Shown one piece after another: positions 34,857 through 42,586 of a stretch of DNA of 45,040 bases. The stretch is from an uncultured Erysipelotrichaceae bacterium. GTDB lineage: Bacteria > Bacillota_I > Bacilli_A > RF39 > UBA660. Both the position numbers and the translations under genes were made by a program. The notes below the pieces were generated by a model. It was given only the letters and a program-made list of their open reading frames with translations, ran no database searches and was not told the DNA's origin. Within the stretch, counting starts at the first letter, position 1. Each line of letters starts with the position of its first letter. The stretch is from contig CACYLI010000009.1 of NCBI GenBank assembly GCA_902775285.1, positions 1 to 45,040 of the forward strand, in the 5' to 3' direction.

Positions 34857-36071
34857 ATTTCTTTTAATTCTTCTTTTCCTTCTTCTGTATTTTATTATTC
34901 TAACATGTATTATTCTTATAATTAAAAGCAATACTATAATTAAAACTAAACTTAATATTTTATTTGTCCATAAAAATGATAATAAACTAAATGTCAAAGA
35001 TTGATTTAATAATAAATCAAATTCATCTAAAACTGTATCTCCATATTTTATTTTTATTGTTCCAAGTTTTGTTCCTATATCATCAAAATATGATACTTTT
35101 TCTATACCATCATAAACATATTTTATTTTTGATGAATCAAAATCATTTTTTAAATATTTTTTTAATTCTATATTTGCTTTTATTGGTAATTCTTTTTCTT
35201 TTGAATATTTTGTTTTTAATGTTACAACTACATCATCTTTATTTACTATATTTTTATAACTATAATTATTATTAAAATAATTATATGTTTTAATGTGATC
35301 TTTAATATGTACTCCACCTTCAGAAGAAAAAGCATTTAGTGTTACTAACAAATAATTAACATCATTAAGTGTAGCAGTTGTTGCTAAACAATAACCAGCT
35401 TTTTTTATATAGCCTGTTTTTGCTCCAGTTATAAATGATGCATCACTAGAATTATATCTTTCAATCGTACTTTTAGTTGTTTTTCCATTCGAAAAAGTAT
35501 ATTTTTTAGTTTCAAATACTGTCTTAAATTTAGGATTATTTAAAGCATATTTAAGTATTTGTGCCATATCATATGCACTACTATAATTCTCCTTGTCATA
35601 AAGACCTATAACATTAGAAAAATGTGTATTTTTAAGCTTCAATGCAGAAACTTTTTTATTCATTAAATCAACAAAATCTTTTTTATTACCTGAAACAGAT
35701 ATTGCTAAAGCATTTACTGCATCTGCTCCACTAGGTAAAATTGCTCCATATAATAAATCATCATATGTAAGTTTTTCTCCTACTTTAAATCCTGCTGTTG
35801 CTACATCCCAATCTATATCATTAATCATATCTTTTGTAATTGTAATTTTTTTATTAAAATCTGATATATTTTCTATAGCAACAATTACTGTCATTATTTT
35901 TGTTAAACTTGCAATACTTACTTCATCATGTGAATTATTCTCATCTATTATTTGATTATCATTTAAATTATATATAATATATCTTTCGCTTTTTAAATCT
36001 ACTTCTTTTGCAAAAACCACATCAAATAATAATATGATAATAAATAAAGCTTTAATTATCTTGTTTTGCAT
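34842..36071 (-). CDS. dacA: D-alanyl-D-alanine carboxypeptidase (low-molecular-weight PBP)
   Basis: A 409-residue penicillin-binding protein that trims the terminal D-Ala of peptidoglycan stem peptides. A signal peptide (IIKALFIIILLFDVVFA) is followed by the serine motif SLTK (55-58), the second motif region LPSGADA (about 113-118; SGA where SGN is common), and KTG in GAKTGYIKKAGYCLA. A C-terminal membrane helix (LSLVLIIVLLLIIRIIHV) and a strongly basic end anchor it. Its start lies inside the previous gene by 20 bases, so translation is probably coupled to the PH-domain protein. Confidence 0.9.
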   Translation of the reverse strand: MQNKIIKALFIIILLFDVVFAKEVDLKSERYIIYNLNDNQIIDENNSHDEVSIASLTKIMTVIVAIENISDFNKKITITKDMINDIDWDVATAGFKVGEKLTYDDLLYGAILPSGADAVNALAISVSGNKKDFVDLMNKKVSALKLKNTHFSNVIGLYDKENYSSAYDMAQILKYALNNPKFKTVFETKKYTFSNGKTTKSTIERYNSSDASFITGAKTGYIKKAGYCLATTATLNDVNYLLVTLNAFSSEGGVHIKDHIKTYNYFNNNYSYKNIVNKDDVVVTLKTKYSKEKELPIKANIELKKYLKNDFDSSKIKYVYDGIEKVSYFDDIGTKLGTIKIKYGDTVLDEFDLLLNQSLTFSLLSFLWTNKILSLVLIIVLLLIIRIIHVRIIKYRRRKRRIKRNKALN

Positions 36072-36486
36072 ATTTCTTTTTCTCTCTCATCATAAAATCA
36101 GTTATTTTTGTTTCAATTTCTACTGCTGCAAGAGGATCTAAATTTGAAATATATACATTTTCTTTTATAGTATCAATTTCTATATCACTCCATATTAAAT
36201 TTTTTCTTACCTTTAAATCATTATACATATCTGGTGTAATAGCTGTGAAAAAATAACCCCATAATAGTCTTTTTTGACCAATCATAATCCTCTTATTAGT
36301 TAAAGCTATAACACAAGAATTAATAAACATAAAAGAACTTACATTCTTTTGCCCACAAAAAACATAAAGTAATTCTTCATATGGATTTAAATGAGTTTCA
36401 ATAACACTAGAATGTTGTTTTAATCTAAATGCTATTGTTTTTTTATACTTTCTTTTAAATTTTTTTATTTCTTGATATACATTCAT
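36052..36486 (-). CDS. bacterial PH-domain-like protein (YokE-like)
   Basis: A 144-residue soluble protein. The core CVIALTNKRIMIGQKRLLWG, then NLIWSDIEIDTIKENVYIS, has the strand order and motif of bacterial PH domains of the YokE/bPH type. An N-terminal basic helix (QEIKKFKRKYKKTIAFRL) precedes it. No signal or membrane segment is seen. The 3' end overlaps dacA by 20 bases. A membrane-proximal or regulatory role is possible but unproven. Confidence 0.65.
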   Translation of the reverse strand: MNVYQEIKKFKRKYKKTIAFRLKQHSSVIETHLNPYEELLYVFCGQKNVSSFMFINSCVIALTNKRIMIGQKRLLWGYFFTAITPDMYNDLKVRKNLIWSDIEIDTIKENVYISNLDPLAAVEIETKITDFMMREKKKYAKQDN

Positions 36487-36507
36487 AATAATACCTTCTT
36501 TGTAATT

Positions 36508-36516
36508 ATTTTAGCA
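36508..36516 (-). promoter_or_regulatory. extended -10 promoter of the PH-domain gene and dacA
   Basis: TGCTAAAAT about 22 bases upstream of the ATG at 36486. Confidence 0.45.
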
Positions 36517-36546
36517 CATATTAAATAATAATTGAAGTTTTATAAT

Positions 36547-37098
36547 TTACATATTAGCTATAATATTTTTTATAATTTCATTTATTGATTCAATAACAAA
36601 ATTATAATTATTCTTATTAAATTCATTTAATATTTCATCAATATCATTTGCTATTCTATTGTTTATATCTTTATTTAAACTATTATTATCATATACAAGT
36701 GTAATAGAATTAATATACTCTATAAAATTATCAGCACAACTTTTAGTTAAAAAAGTCTTATTTCTTTCAGAAATTCTATCTATAAAACTCATAGTTGATT
36801 TTTTAATAATTTCAGTTTTTGTATTACTTGAAACATACTGCCATATTATTTTTTCATAATTATCTAATAATTTAACATATCTATTAATAATCTCTTTATT
36901 TGTTTCATTCATATTATTAATTAGATTCTCTTCCATATTTTTTTTGATTATTGTTTTATTCATAGGTATTTTATATTTTTCAAAAATATGAACAAGTCTT
37001 ATAATTAATCTATTCTCAAAAGCAGCAAATAAAAAATTATTATCTTCGATAATATTATTAGCTTTTTCATTAATTTTTTTATTAATACTTTTTTCCAT
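36547..37098 (-). CDS. hypothetical helical protein with possible operator upstream
   Basis: A 183-residue soluble protein I do not recognise. It is rich in Asn, Ile and Lys, predicted almost all alpha-helical (ENRLIIRLVHIFEKYKIPMN, then NNYNFVIESINEIIKNIIAN). It has no signal peptide, membrane helix or known motif. A helix-turn-helix cannot be excluded but none is clear. The promoter is an extended -10 (TGTTATAAT, 37105-37113) with a 9-base inverted repeat just upstream (37117-37125 and 37144-37152). It is a single-gene unit between the PH/dacA pair and the ABC transporter. Confidence 0.55.
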   Translation of the reverse strand: MEKSINKKINEKANNIIEDNNFLFAAFENRLIIRLVHIFEKYKIPMNKTIIKKNMEENLINNMNETNKEIINRYVKLLDNYEKIIWQYVSSNTKTEIIKKSTMSFIDRISERNKTFLTKSCADNFIEYINSITLVYDNNSLNKDINNRIANDIDEILNEFNKNNYNFVIESINEIIKNIIANM

Positions 37099-37104
37099 GC
37101 ATAA

Positions 37105-37152
37105 ATTATAACATATTTAAGTTAAGTGTATGTCTTTTTACAGTTAACTTAA
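37105..37152 (-). promoter_or_regulatory. promoter and inverted repeat before the 183-residue unknown
   Basis: TGTTATAAT at 37105-37113. TTAAGTTAA at 37117-37125 and TTAACTTAA at 37144-37152 form an inverted repeat with an 18-base gap, covering the -35 region. A regulator-binding site is possible. Confidence 0.5.
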
Positions 37153-37158
37153 CGTAAA

Positions 37159-37190
37159 CAAAAAGTAGATTTATATTTAATCTACTTTTA
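37159..37190 (-). terminator. terminator of the ABC/FtsX fusion gene
   Basis: AAAGTAGATT / AATCTACTTT stem and T run on the minus strand. Confidence 0.8.
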
Positions 37191-40100
37191 TTCACTTCTT
37201 AATGCCACAACTGGATCTTGTTTACTTGCTTTCTTAGAAGGTATTAATCCACCAATTATAGTTAAAATAATACTTAAACATATTAAGATTATTGATGAAC
37301 TTATAGATATAGTAGCACTAATATTATTATTATTTGTTAATGTATGTATTATCTTATTAATTATTGGTATTAATACTAATGTTATTCCAATACCTAGTAA
37401 TCCAGATAATAAACCAATAATAAATGTTTCTGCATTAAATATAGATGATACATTTCTCTTAGATGCACCAATTGCTCTTAAAATACCAATTTCTTTTGTT
37501 CTTTCTAAAACTGAAATATAAGTGATGATACCAATCATAATAGATGAAACAACTAAAGAAATAGATACAAATGCTATTAATACATAACTAACACTATTTA
37601 CAATCTTCTTAACAGATGACATTAATATTCCTGTAGTATCAGTATAATTTATAACTTTATCTTCCATGTCATCTTTTTCCATTCTTTCATTATACTTTTC
37701 AATAAAATCTAAAAAATGTTCTTTAGAATCAAAACTATTAAAGTAAAACGCTATAGATGTTGGTTCATCTTTATCTTGATAACCTAATGATATTAAATTT
37801 GATACTGCAGAACCACGATTATTTGAATTAATCATAGCATTCATTATACGTCTAAGTTCTTCTTCACTTAAATCAAACTTAAATGCCTCTGCTATTTTAT
37901 TTGAATCTACATCAAATGCATTAGCAAGACTTCCCATTAATTTTCCAGTTAATTCTCCTACTTTACTTAAAATATCTTTTTGCATAACTGCTTCAGTCAT
38001 TTTCTGAGCCATTGTCATAGACATAGTTTCAACTATTGCCTGTTTCATAAATTCACTTGTTATAGTTTCAACTGCAGAACTTATAATTATAGCTCCTGGA
38101 TTAGTTTCATCTTTAGTAAGAGAAGAATCTTGTTTTTGATAAACCATAATATATCCCTTAACCATATTACTTATTAAGTTAGAATATGTATTTTCATAAA
38201 CAGATTTAGGAATCACATACTTACTCTCTAAAGAAGATAATAATTTTTGATTTGATTCTTTACTTAAATACTCATTTAATGTTGAATCAACATCATTTGA
38301 ATAAATAATAGGTATTTTAACTTTTCCAGATAGTGGAGACTCTATACTTTCTTTTGGATTGTTAATATATTCATTTAAATAACCTTTAGCTAATGTTAAT
38401 AATGTTTCATCAAAACTATTTTTTGCAGGAGTAATATCTGCAGTAATAGATGAAGATATTTCATTCATATAATTTGAAGTAGTATTTTTAATCTGATTCT
38501 CATCTAGCTTAATATTAAATGCACTTTCCAACATCTTATTATCAACTTTAATTAAATCTTCAAAATCTAATTGTTGATTATTCTTCTTATCATCAAACTT
38601 AGCATTTGAAAAAACATCCACTTCTTTATCATTTAATTGTTTTTTTACAATTTCAGTATTTTTTGATTTATTAATAATAAAATCTATTAAATCTTCAGTA
38701 TATACAACTCCAGGAGGTAATGCCATAGATGTTGTACCACTTTTTGGTACAACAATACCAACTATTTTAATTTTTAAAGCTTTTTTATATAAAGACTTAA
38801 TATGTTCTTCATCTTCACTCATATCTTCATAGATTTTATACTTAGAATTATAGTTATATAAATCTGTTTGATTTAAAACTCTTAAATCTAAATTTAATAA
38901 ATCATCATAAGTAAACTCAAGTGGTTCATTCTTAATATCAACTTTCTGTCCAGCCATCATATCACTTATCATATCATATAATTCATCTATATCACGAAGT
39001 CCAAGAAAATATACTAACAAATCAGAGATTTTATGTTTTTCAGATAGTACAATTGCCATCTCATCATATTTTTCTGGCCATTTTCCTGTAATTATATCAT
39101 ATTGCTCATTAAGAGCTTTTTTATCATCTACCATTTGTGAAAAAATACTTGCATATTGAGAATACATACCGCTTACACTAGAGTTTCCATATAAAGAAGA
39201 AAATAAACTGTTAGGGTTAATTTTCTTAACTTTATTATCTACTTCTGTATATATTAATGGATCTATACTATAATTATATTTTATAGTAGAAATATCATTT
39301 TTAATTTTATTATAATTATTATTTATATAATTTTTAAAATTTCTTAAATCATTTGTACTAATATTAGAAAACATTGATGAAACCACTTGTTTTTCTTTGA
39401 TAATATTATCATTACTATCTTCTTCTTCATCACTTCCAACCATAGACAATAGCATAGAAGTCATATCAGCATTTTCTTGCATAATTGTAAGAGGATATGA
39501 AGAAAGAGTGTCTTCTTGTATTTTATCGATATAATTTTGAAAACCAGTGGAAAGAGCTAAAATTAAAGCAATACCAATTATTCCTATACTACCAGCAAGA
39601 GAAACTAAAATTGTTCTTCCTTTTTTAGTCATTAAGTTATTAAATGAAAGAGACAATGCTGTAAGAAATGACATTGAAGTTTTTAAATTTGTACTTTCAT
39701 TATTTATAGCTGTTTTTTTATCATTAAAAGGATTTGAATCAGATATTATCTTTCCATCTTTTAAATTAATAATTCTATTAGAATATTCTTTTGCTAATTC
39801 AGGATTATGAGTTACCATTATTACTAATTTATTATCAGATATTTTCTTTAATATTTTCATTATTTGAACACTTGTGTCAGAATCAAGTGCTCCAGTTGGT
39901 TCATCAGCAAGCAAAATATCTGGATCATTTACTAAAGCTCTTGCAATAGCAACTCTTTGCATTTGTCCACCAGATAATTGATTAGGTTTTTTATATATTT
40001 GATCTTCTAATCCAACATCAATAAGTGCTTTTTTTGCTTTTTCTATTCCCTCTTTTTTTGAAATACCAGACAAAGTTAAAGCTAGTAATACATTTTGTAA

Positions 40101-40400
40101 TACTGTTTGATGAGGTATAAGATTATAACTTTGAAATACAAAACCAATTCTATGATTTCTATATGAATCCCAATTAGAATCTTTATATTTTTTTGTTGAA
40201 ACTCCATTTATTATTAAATCACCAGTCGTATATTTATCTAACCCACCAATAATATTTAATAAAGTAGTTTTACCACTACCAGAAGGACCAAGAATTGATG
40301 TAAATTCACATTCTCTAAAACTAACACTAACAGAATCTAATGCTTTTTGCTTTAGATTACCAGTCTCATATATTTTTGTTATTCTTTTTAGTTCAAGCAT
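37188..40400 (-). CDS. ABC transporter, ATPase fused to FtsX-like permease (MacB type)
   Basis: A 1070-residue fusion. The LolD/MacB-type ATPase occupies 1-225: Walker A GPSGSGKTT (38-46), signature LSGGQ (142-146), Walker B DILLADEP (161-168). A first membrane helix lies at about 262-288 (LVSLAGSIGIIGIALILALS). It is followed by a very large extracytoplasmic region of about 640 residues. Three C-terminal helices (VLIAFVSISLVVSSIMIGII and on) carry the FtsX motif VLERTKEIGILRAIGASKRN and end PSKKASKQDPVVALRSE. MacB-like proteins act as mechanotransmitters that export or extract lipoproteins or peptides. No separate permease or membrane-fusion protein gene is adjacent; the substrate is unknown. 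Confidence 0.9.
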   Translation of the reverse strand: MLELKRITKIYETGNLKQKALDSVSVSFRECEFTSILGPSGSGKTTLLNIIGGLDKYTTGDLIINGVSTKKYKDSNWDSYRNHRIGFVFQSYNLIPHQTVLQNVLLALTLSGISKKEGIEKAKKALIDVGLEDQIYKKPNQLSGGQMQRVAIARALVNDPDILLADEPTGALDSDTSVQIMKILKKISDNKLVIMVTHNPELAKEYSNRIINLKDGKIISDSNPFNDKKTAINNESTNLKTSMSFLTALSLSFNNLMTKKGRTILVSLAGSIGIIGIALILALSTGFQNYIDKIQEDTLSSYPLTIMQENADMTSMLLSMVGSDEEEDSNDNIIKEKQVVSSMFSNISTNDLRNFKNYINNNYNKIKNDISTIKYNYSIDPLIYTEVDNKVKKINPNSLFSSLYGNSSVSGMYSQYASIFSQMVDDKKALNEQYDIITGKWPEKYDEMAIVLSEKHKISDLLVYFLGLRDIDELYDMISDMMAGQKVDIKNEPLEFTYDDLLNLDLRVLNQTDLYNYNSKYKIYEDMSEDEEHIKSLYKKALKIKIVGIVVPKSGTTSMALPPGVVYTEDLIDFIINKSKNTEIVKKQLNDKEVDVFSNAKFDDKKNNQQLDFEDLIKVDNKMLESAFNIKLDENQIKNTTSNYMNEISSSITADITPAKNSFDETLLTLAKGYLNEYINNPKESIESPLSGKVKIPIIYSNDVDSTLNEYLSKESNQKLLSSLESKYVIPKSVYENTYSNLISNMVKGYIMVYQKQDSSLTKDETNPGAIIISSAVETITSEFMKQAIVETMSMTMAQKMTEAVMQKDILSKVGELTGKLMGSLANAFDVDSNKIAEAFKFDLSEEELRRIMNAMINSNNRGSAVSNLISLGYQDKDEPTSIAFYFNSFDSKEHFLDFIEKYNERMEKDDMEDKVINYTDTTGILMSSVKKIVNSVSYVLIAFVSISLVVSSIMIGIITYISVLERTKEIGILRAIGASKRNVSSIFNAETFIIGLLSGLLGIGITLVLIPIINKIIHTLTNNNNISATISISSSIILICLSIILTIIGGLIPSKKASKQDPVVALRSE

Positions 40401-40487
40401 AAGACTCTCCTTTTCTATTAAAAATTAAAAATATTTTAATATATAGTATAAATTAATTAGATAAATATGACAATATTCTTTTTAATA

Positions 40488-40970
40488 TTACTCAATTAAT
40501 GAAAAGCTTAATGTTATATCTCCACTATTAAGTTTATTATAATTATTAATATGGCCTATTCTTGTATATTTACAATTTACATTTGATTCCTTATTAAACA
40601 AAATAAATGAACTATTTCCATCCATAACTAAATCTCCTGGACTTATAGTTTTAATTCTTTTTTTTGATGATGTAAGTTTAGTATATATAATTGCTGATTT
40701 TGATAAAGAATTCTTATCATGCATCTCAAGAGTTAAAGGAAACATATTAATAAATTCTTCTACTGTTTTATTCTTTTCAAAAGATATTTCATATGTTTTT
40801 CCATTTATTAAAACATTACCTGTATCTGGTACATTTAATTTTTGAATTTCTAATTCTTCTTGTTCTCTCATATATTGCTCTACATTATCTTTTGCAACAC
40901 AAAAATACAAAATTACTATAAGTACAAATATAAATACTGTAATATAAACAGCCTTAGCTGAATTCTCCAT
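40488..40970 (-). CDS. membrane-anchored cyclophilin-like (Cyclophil_like2) domain protein
   Basis: About 160 residues from ATG 40970, an uncertain start: in-frame codons reach 41036 and another ATG is at 40985, none with a strong SD. A short N-terminus leads into the membrane helix AVYITVFIFVLIVILYFCVA. The domain outside shows INGKTYEISF, FPLTLEMHD, PGDLVMDGNSSFILFN, YTRIGHI and GDITLSFSL. This matches the small bacterial cyclophilin-like fold, whose activity is undefined and which usually lacks proline-isomerase residues. No terminator is obvious before the ABC transporter gene, so the two may be co-transcribed. Confidence 0.7.
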   Translation of the reverse strand: MENSAKAVYITVFIFVLIVILYFCVAKDNVEQYMREQEELEIQKLNVPDTGNVLINGKTYEISFEKNKTVEEFINMFPLTLEMHDKNSLSKSAIIYTKLTSSKKRIKTISPGDLVMDGNSSFILFNKESNVNCKYTRIGHINNYNKLNSGDITLSFSLIE

Positions 40971-41064
40971 ACTACTCACATCCATTATTAAAATAATTAT
41001 ATAATTATATTTGTTTTTAATCAATAAACAAGCCATTTTTTTCCATTTTAAATTATTTTTTCAA

Positions 41065-41090
41065 TTAAAAAAGTCTTAATAAAGACTTTA
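41065..41090 (-). terminator. terminator ending a minus-strand transcript through the RNA candidate
   Basis: AAGTCTT-TATT-AAGACTT followed by T run on the minus strand. The only sequence upstream of it for 250 bases is the structured region at 41095-41190. Confidence 0.6.
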
Positions 41091-41151
41091 CAAACTAATG
41101 GTCGGGAAGACAGGCGGCCTCAATGGCTAATCAGTTCTATTGAGGAATTAA

Positions 41152-41185
41152 GAGGAGCCCCTATTTATGGGCTTCTCATTTTATT
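41152..41185 (+). terminator. plus-strand terminator-like hairpin in the RNA candidate
   Basis: Nine-pair stem (one G-T) GAGGAGCCC / GGGCTTCTC with loop CTATTTAT, followed by ATTTTATTT. Confidence 0.5.
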
Positions 41186-41243
41186 TGATTTTATATAAAA
41201 TTATAATTTTTGAAAAAAATCTTCTCCCATTCTTCTCCCAAAC

Positions 41244-41272
41244 AGATTAAAAATAAAAATGTTTTTTGTCAA
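41244..41272 (-). promoter_or_regulatory. possible minus-strand promoter of the RNA candidate
   Basis: TTGACA (41267-41272), 17-base spacer, TAATCT (41244-41249). Just downstream is a tandem repeat of TCTTCTCCCA (plus strand, 41220-41240). The -10 is weak. Confidence 0.4.
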
Positions 41273-41338
41273 TTTTTGGGGAATAATATTTCATTTGTTA
41301 TTTTATTATTTATAGAAAATGGCGATTTATGTCCATTT

Positions 41339-41799
41339 TTATTTGTCATCATCTTCCTCATCTTCTTCATCAGAAGCATCATCATAGTATTTACTATAAC
41401 TAATATAAAAACCTATATTAATTATTGCTCCATTTTCATTAGCAGAAACAAATTTAGATTTTAATGTGGAAAAACCAGATTTATCAAAAAAATCATTAAC
41501 CATATTTTTTATTTTTTCATTTTCTATTTGCAAAATGTTTTCACCACATACATTAGCAAGTATTCCATTTTTTCTTACATACAAAACTGCACCTTGTTTC
41601 ATTCCGTCTAAATTTCCGATAATTGAACATTTAACATCTGTATATGAATACTTTAGTTTCTCATAATTATCTCTTTTATCATCTTTTATTTCAGTAGTGA
41701 AAGGCAAACCACAATTATCTAATAATTTTTCATTTCTATTTGAATTATCTATTTTCTTAGTATTTTTTTATCATTCTTTAAAAAATCAAACAACTTCAT
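41339..41799 (-). pseudogene. small protein gene frameshifted at a seven-A run
   Basis: ATG 41799 has a strong SD (AAGGAG) and reads MKLFDFLKNDKK, then meets TAG. At the seven-base run 41763-41769 a one-base shift (eight A) restores NTKKIDNSNRNEKLLDNC, which continues into the long frame GLPFTTEIKDDKRDNYEK to the stop at 41339. The restored protein is about 153 residues. It contains VKCSIIGNLDGMKQGAVLYV and GAIINIGFYISYSKY, ends in an acidic Asp/Glu tail, and has no membrane segment. I do not recognise a family. An extended -10 (TGATATAAT) lies at 41835-41843. It is the last gene of the accessory block. Confidence 0.6.
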
Positions 41800-41834
41800 T
41801 TTTTCTCCTTACAATCTTATCTTTCTTTAAAGTT

Positions 41835-41843
41835 ATTATATCA
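41835..41843 (-). promoter_or_regulatory. extended -10 promoter of the frameshifted small gene
   Basis: TGATATAAT about 36 bases upstream of ATG 41799, just past the GIY-YIG stop codon. Confidence 0.5.
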
Positions 41844-41850
41844 CTATATA

Positions 41851-42555
41851 TTATTTTTCTCTATCTTCTAAATATTTCCAGTGATAACCCCCGGCAATTA
41901 AATTATATCTACAAGCTCGCGAAATGTTTTTAATATTATATTTTTTTTGAGCAGAATCAATACTATTAAAGATTTCCCCAGTTTCAACATTATATACAGG
42001 ATGGTATAAAACAACATTTGGTTCATGAGTTTGTCCTAAGGATATAGGCATTATTTTTTTATCGCTATTTTTATATTTCCATTGATATCCATGTGCAGAT
42101 TTACAATCCCCAACACAACAATGTTGAATAGTTTTGTGACTAAACCCTGTTATTCTTGTTATTTCTCTTAAACTTCCATAACTTCTAATAAAAACTCCAT
42201 TTATATCATATTGTTCTACTTCCTTATGTCTTGCGCTTTTAATACCCATTGGCATTTTATTTCCTAATCTAGTATTTCCTCCAGAATGAATATTATATCC
42301 TTTATTTCTATTTGTTAAGTTATATTTTTTTATTAACTCTATTTCCTTTTTTTCGGCTTCTTTCTGGCTTAGATTATCAAATAACACCTCATGTTTAAAA
42401 TTATTCCAACCATATTTTTTTATTGCCCTATAAAAATATTCATTATGTCTATACCCTGAACCAAAATGCCATCTTCTATTCGGCTTTTGTGTGGTTATTC
42501 CAACATATTTTTTTCCATTTGGAGCAGTATGCATATAAACACAAAATAATTTCAT
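41851..42555 (-). CDS. GIY-YIG endonuclease with NUMOD-type DNA-binding repeats
   Basis: A 234-residue protein of the homing or phage-associated endonuclease kind. The catalytic domain begins FCVYMHTAPNGKKYVGITTQ (the Y/YVG halves of GIY-YIG), followed by NRRWHFG and KEIELIKKYN with the usual Arg and Glu. Two C-terminal modules, VEQYDINGVFIRSYGSLREI and PVYNVETGEIFNSIDSAQKK, each ending in an aromatic WKY, match the NUMOD1/helix-turn-helix pattern. ATG 42555 follows GGGAGG; the upstream TTG is within the SD. It lies 31 bases after the HNH gene. No intron or intein is visible nearby. Confidence 0.85.
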   Translation of the reverse strand: MKLFCVYMHTAPNGKKYVGITTQKPNRRWHFGSGYRHNEYFYRAIKKYGWNNFKHEVLFDNLSQKEAEKKEIELIKKYNLTNRNKGYNIHSGGNTRLGNKMPMGIKSARHKEVEQYDINGVFIRSYGSLREITRITGFSHKTIQHCCVGDCKSAHGYQWKYKNSDKKIMPISLGQTHEPNVVLYHPVYNVETGEIFNSIDSAQKKYNIKNISRACRYNLIAGGYHWKYLEDREK

Positions 42556-42586
42556 TTTTCCTCCCAAATAATAGTTATGTTATTTT

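Larger units (their letters stand above)
41065..41190. ncRNA. candidate structured RNA, strand unresolved
   Basis: This lies in the largest non-coding gap (40971-41338). Bases 41099-41178 are close to half G+C against roughly a quarter around them. Two stems are clear: CCTCAAT / ATTGAGG (41118-41124, 41139-41145) and GAGGAGCCC / GGGCTTCTC (41152-41160, 41169-41177). On the plus strand the second stem is followed by ATTTTATTT and acts as a terminator. On the minus strand the hairpin at 41065-41090 terminates, and a possible promoter (TTGACA 41267-41272, N17, TAATCT) lies upstream. An unpaired C-rich (minus) or G-rich (plus) segment at 41101-41119 could bind another RNA. It matches no riboswitch, tmRNA, SRP or 6S RNA that I recall. 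Confidence 0.5.

Noticed and set aside
41065..41190. tmRNA, SRP RNA or 6S RNA
   Set aside because: No tRNA-like end with CCA, no SRP tetraloop domain and no long central bubble; smpB in the window does not place ssrA here.
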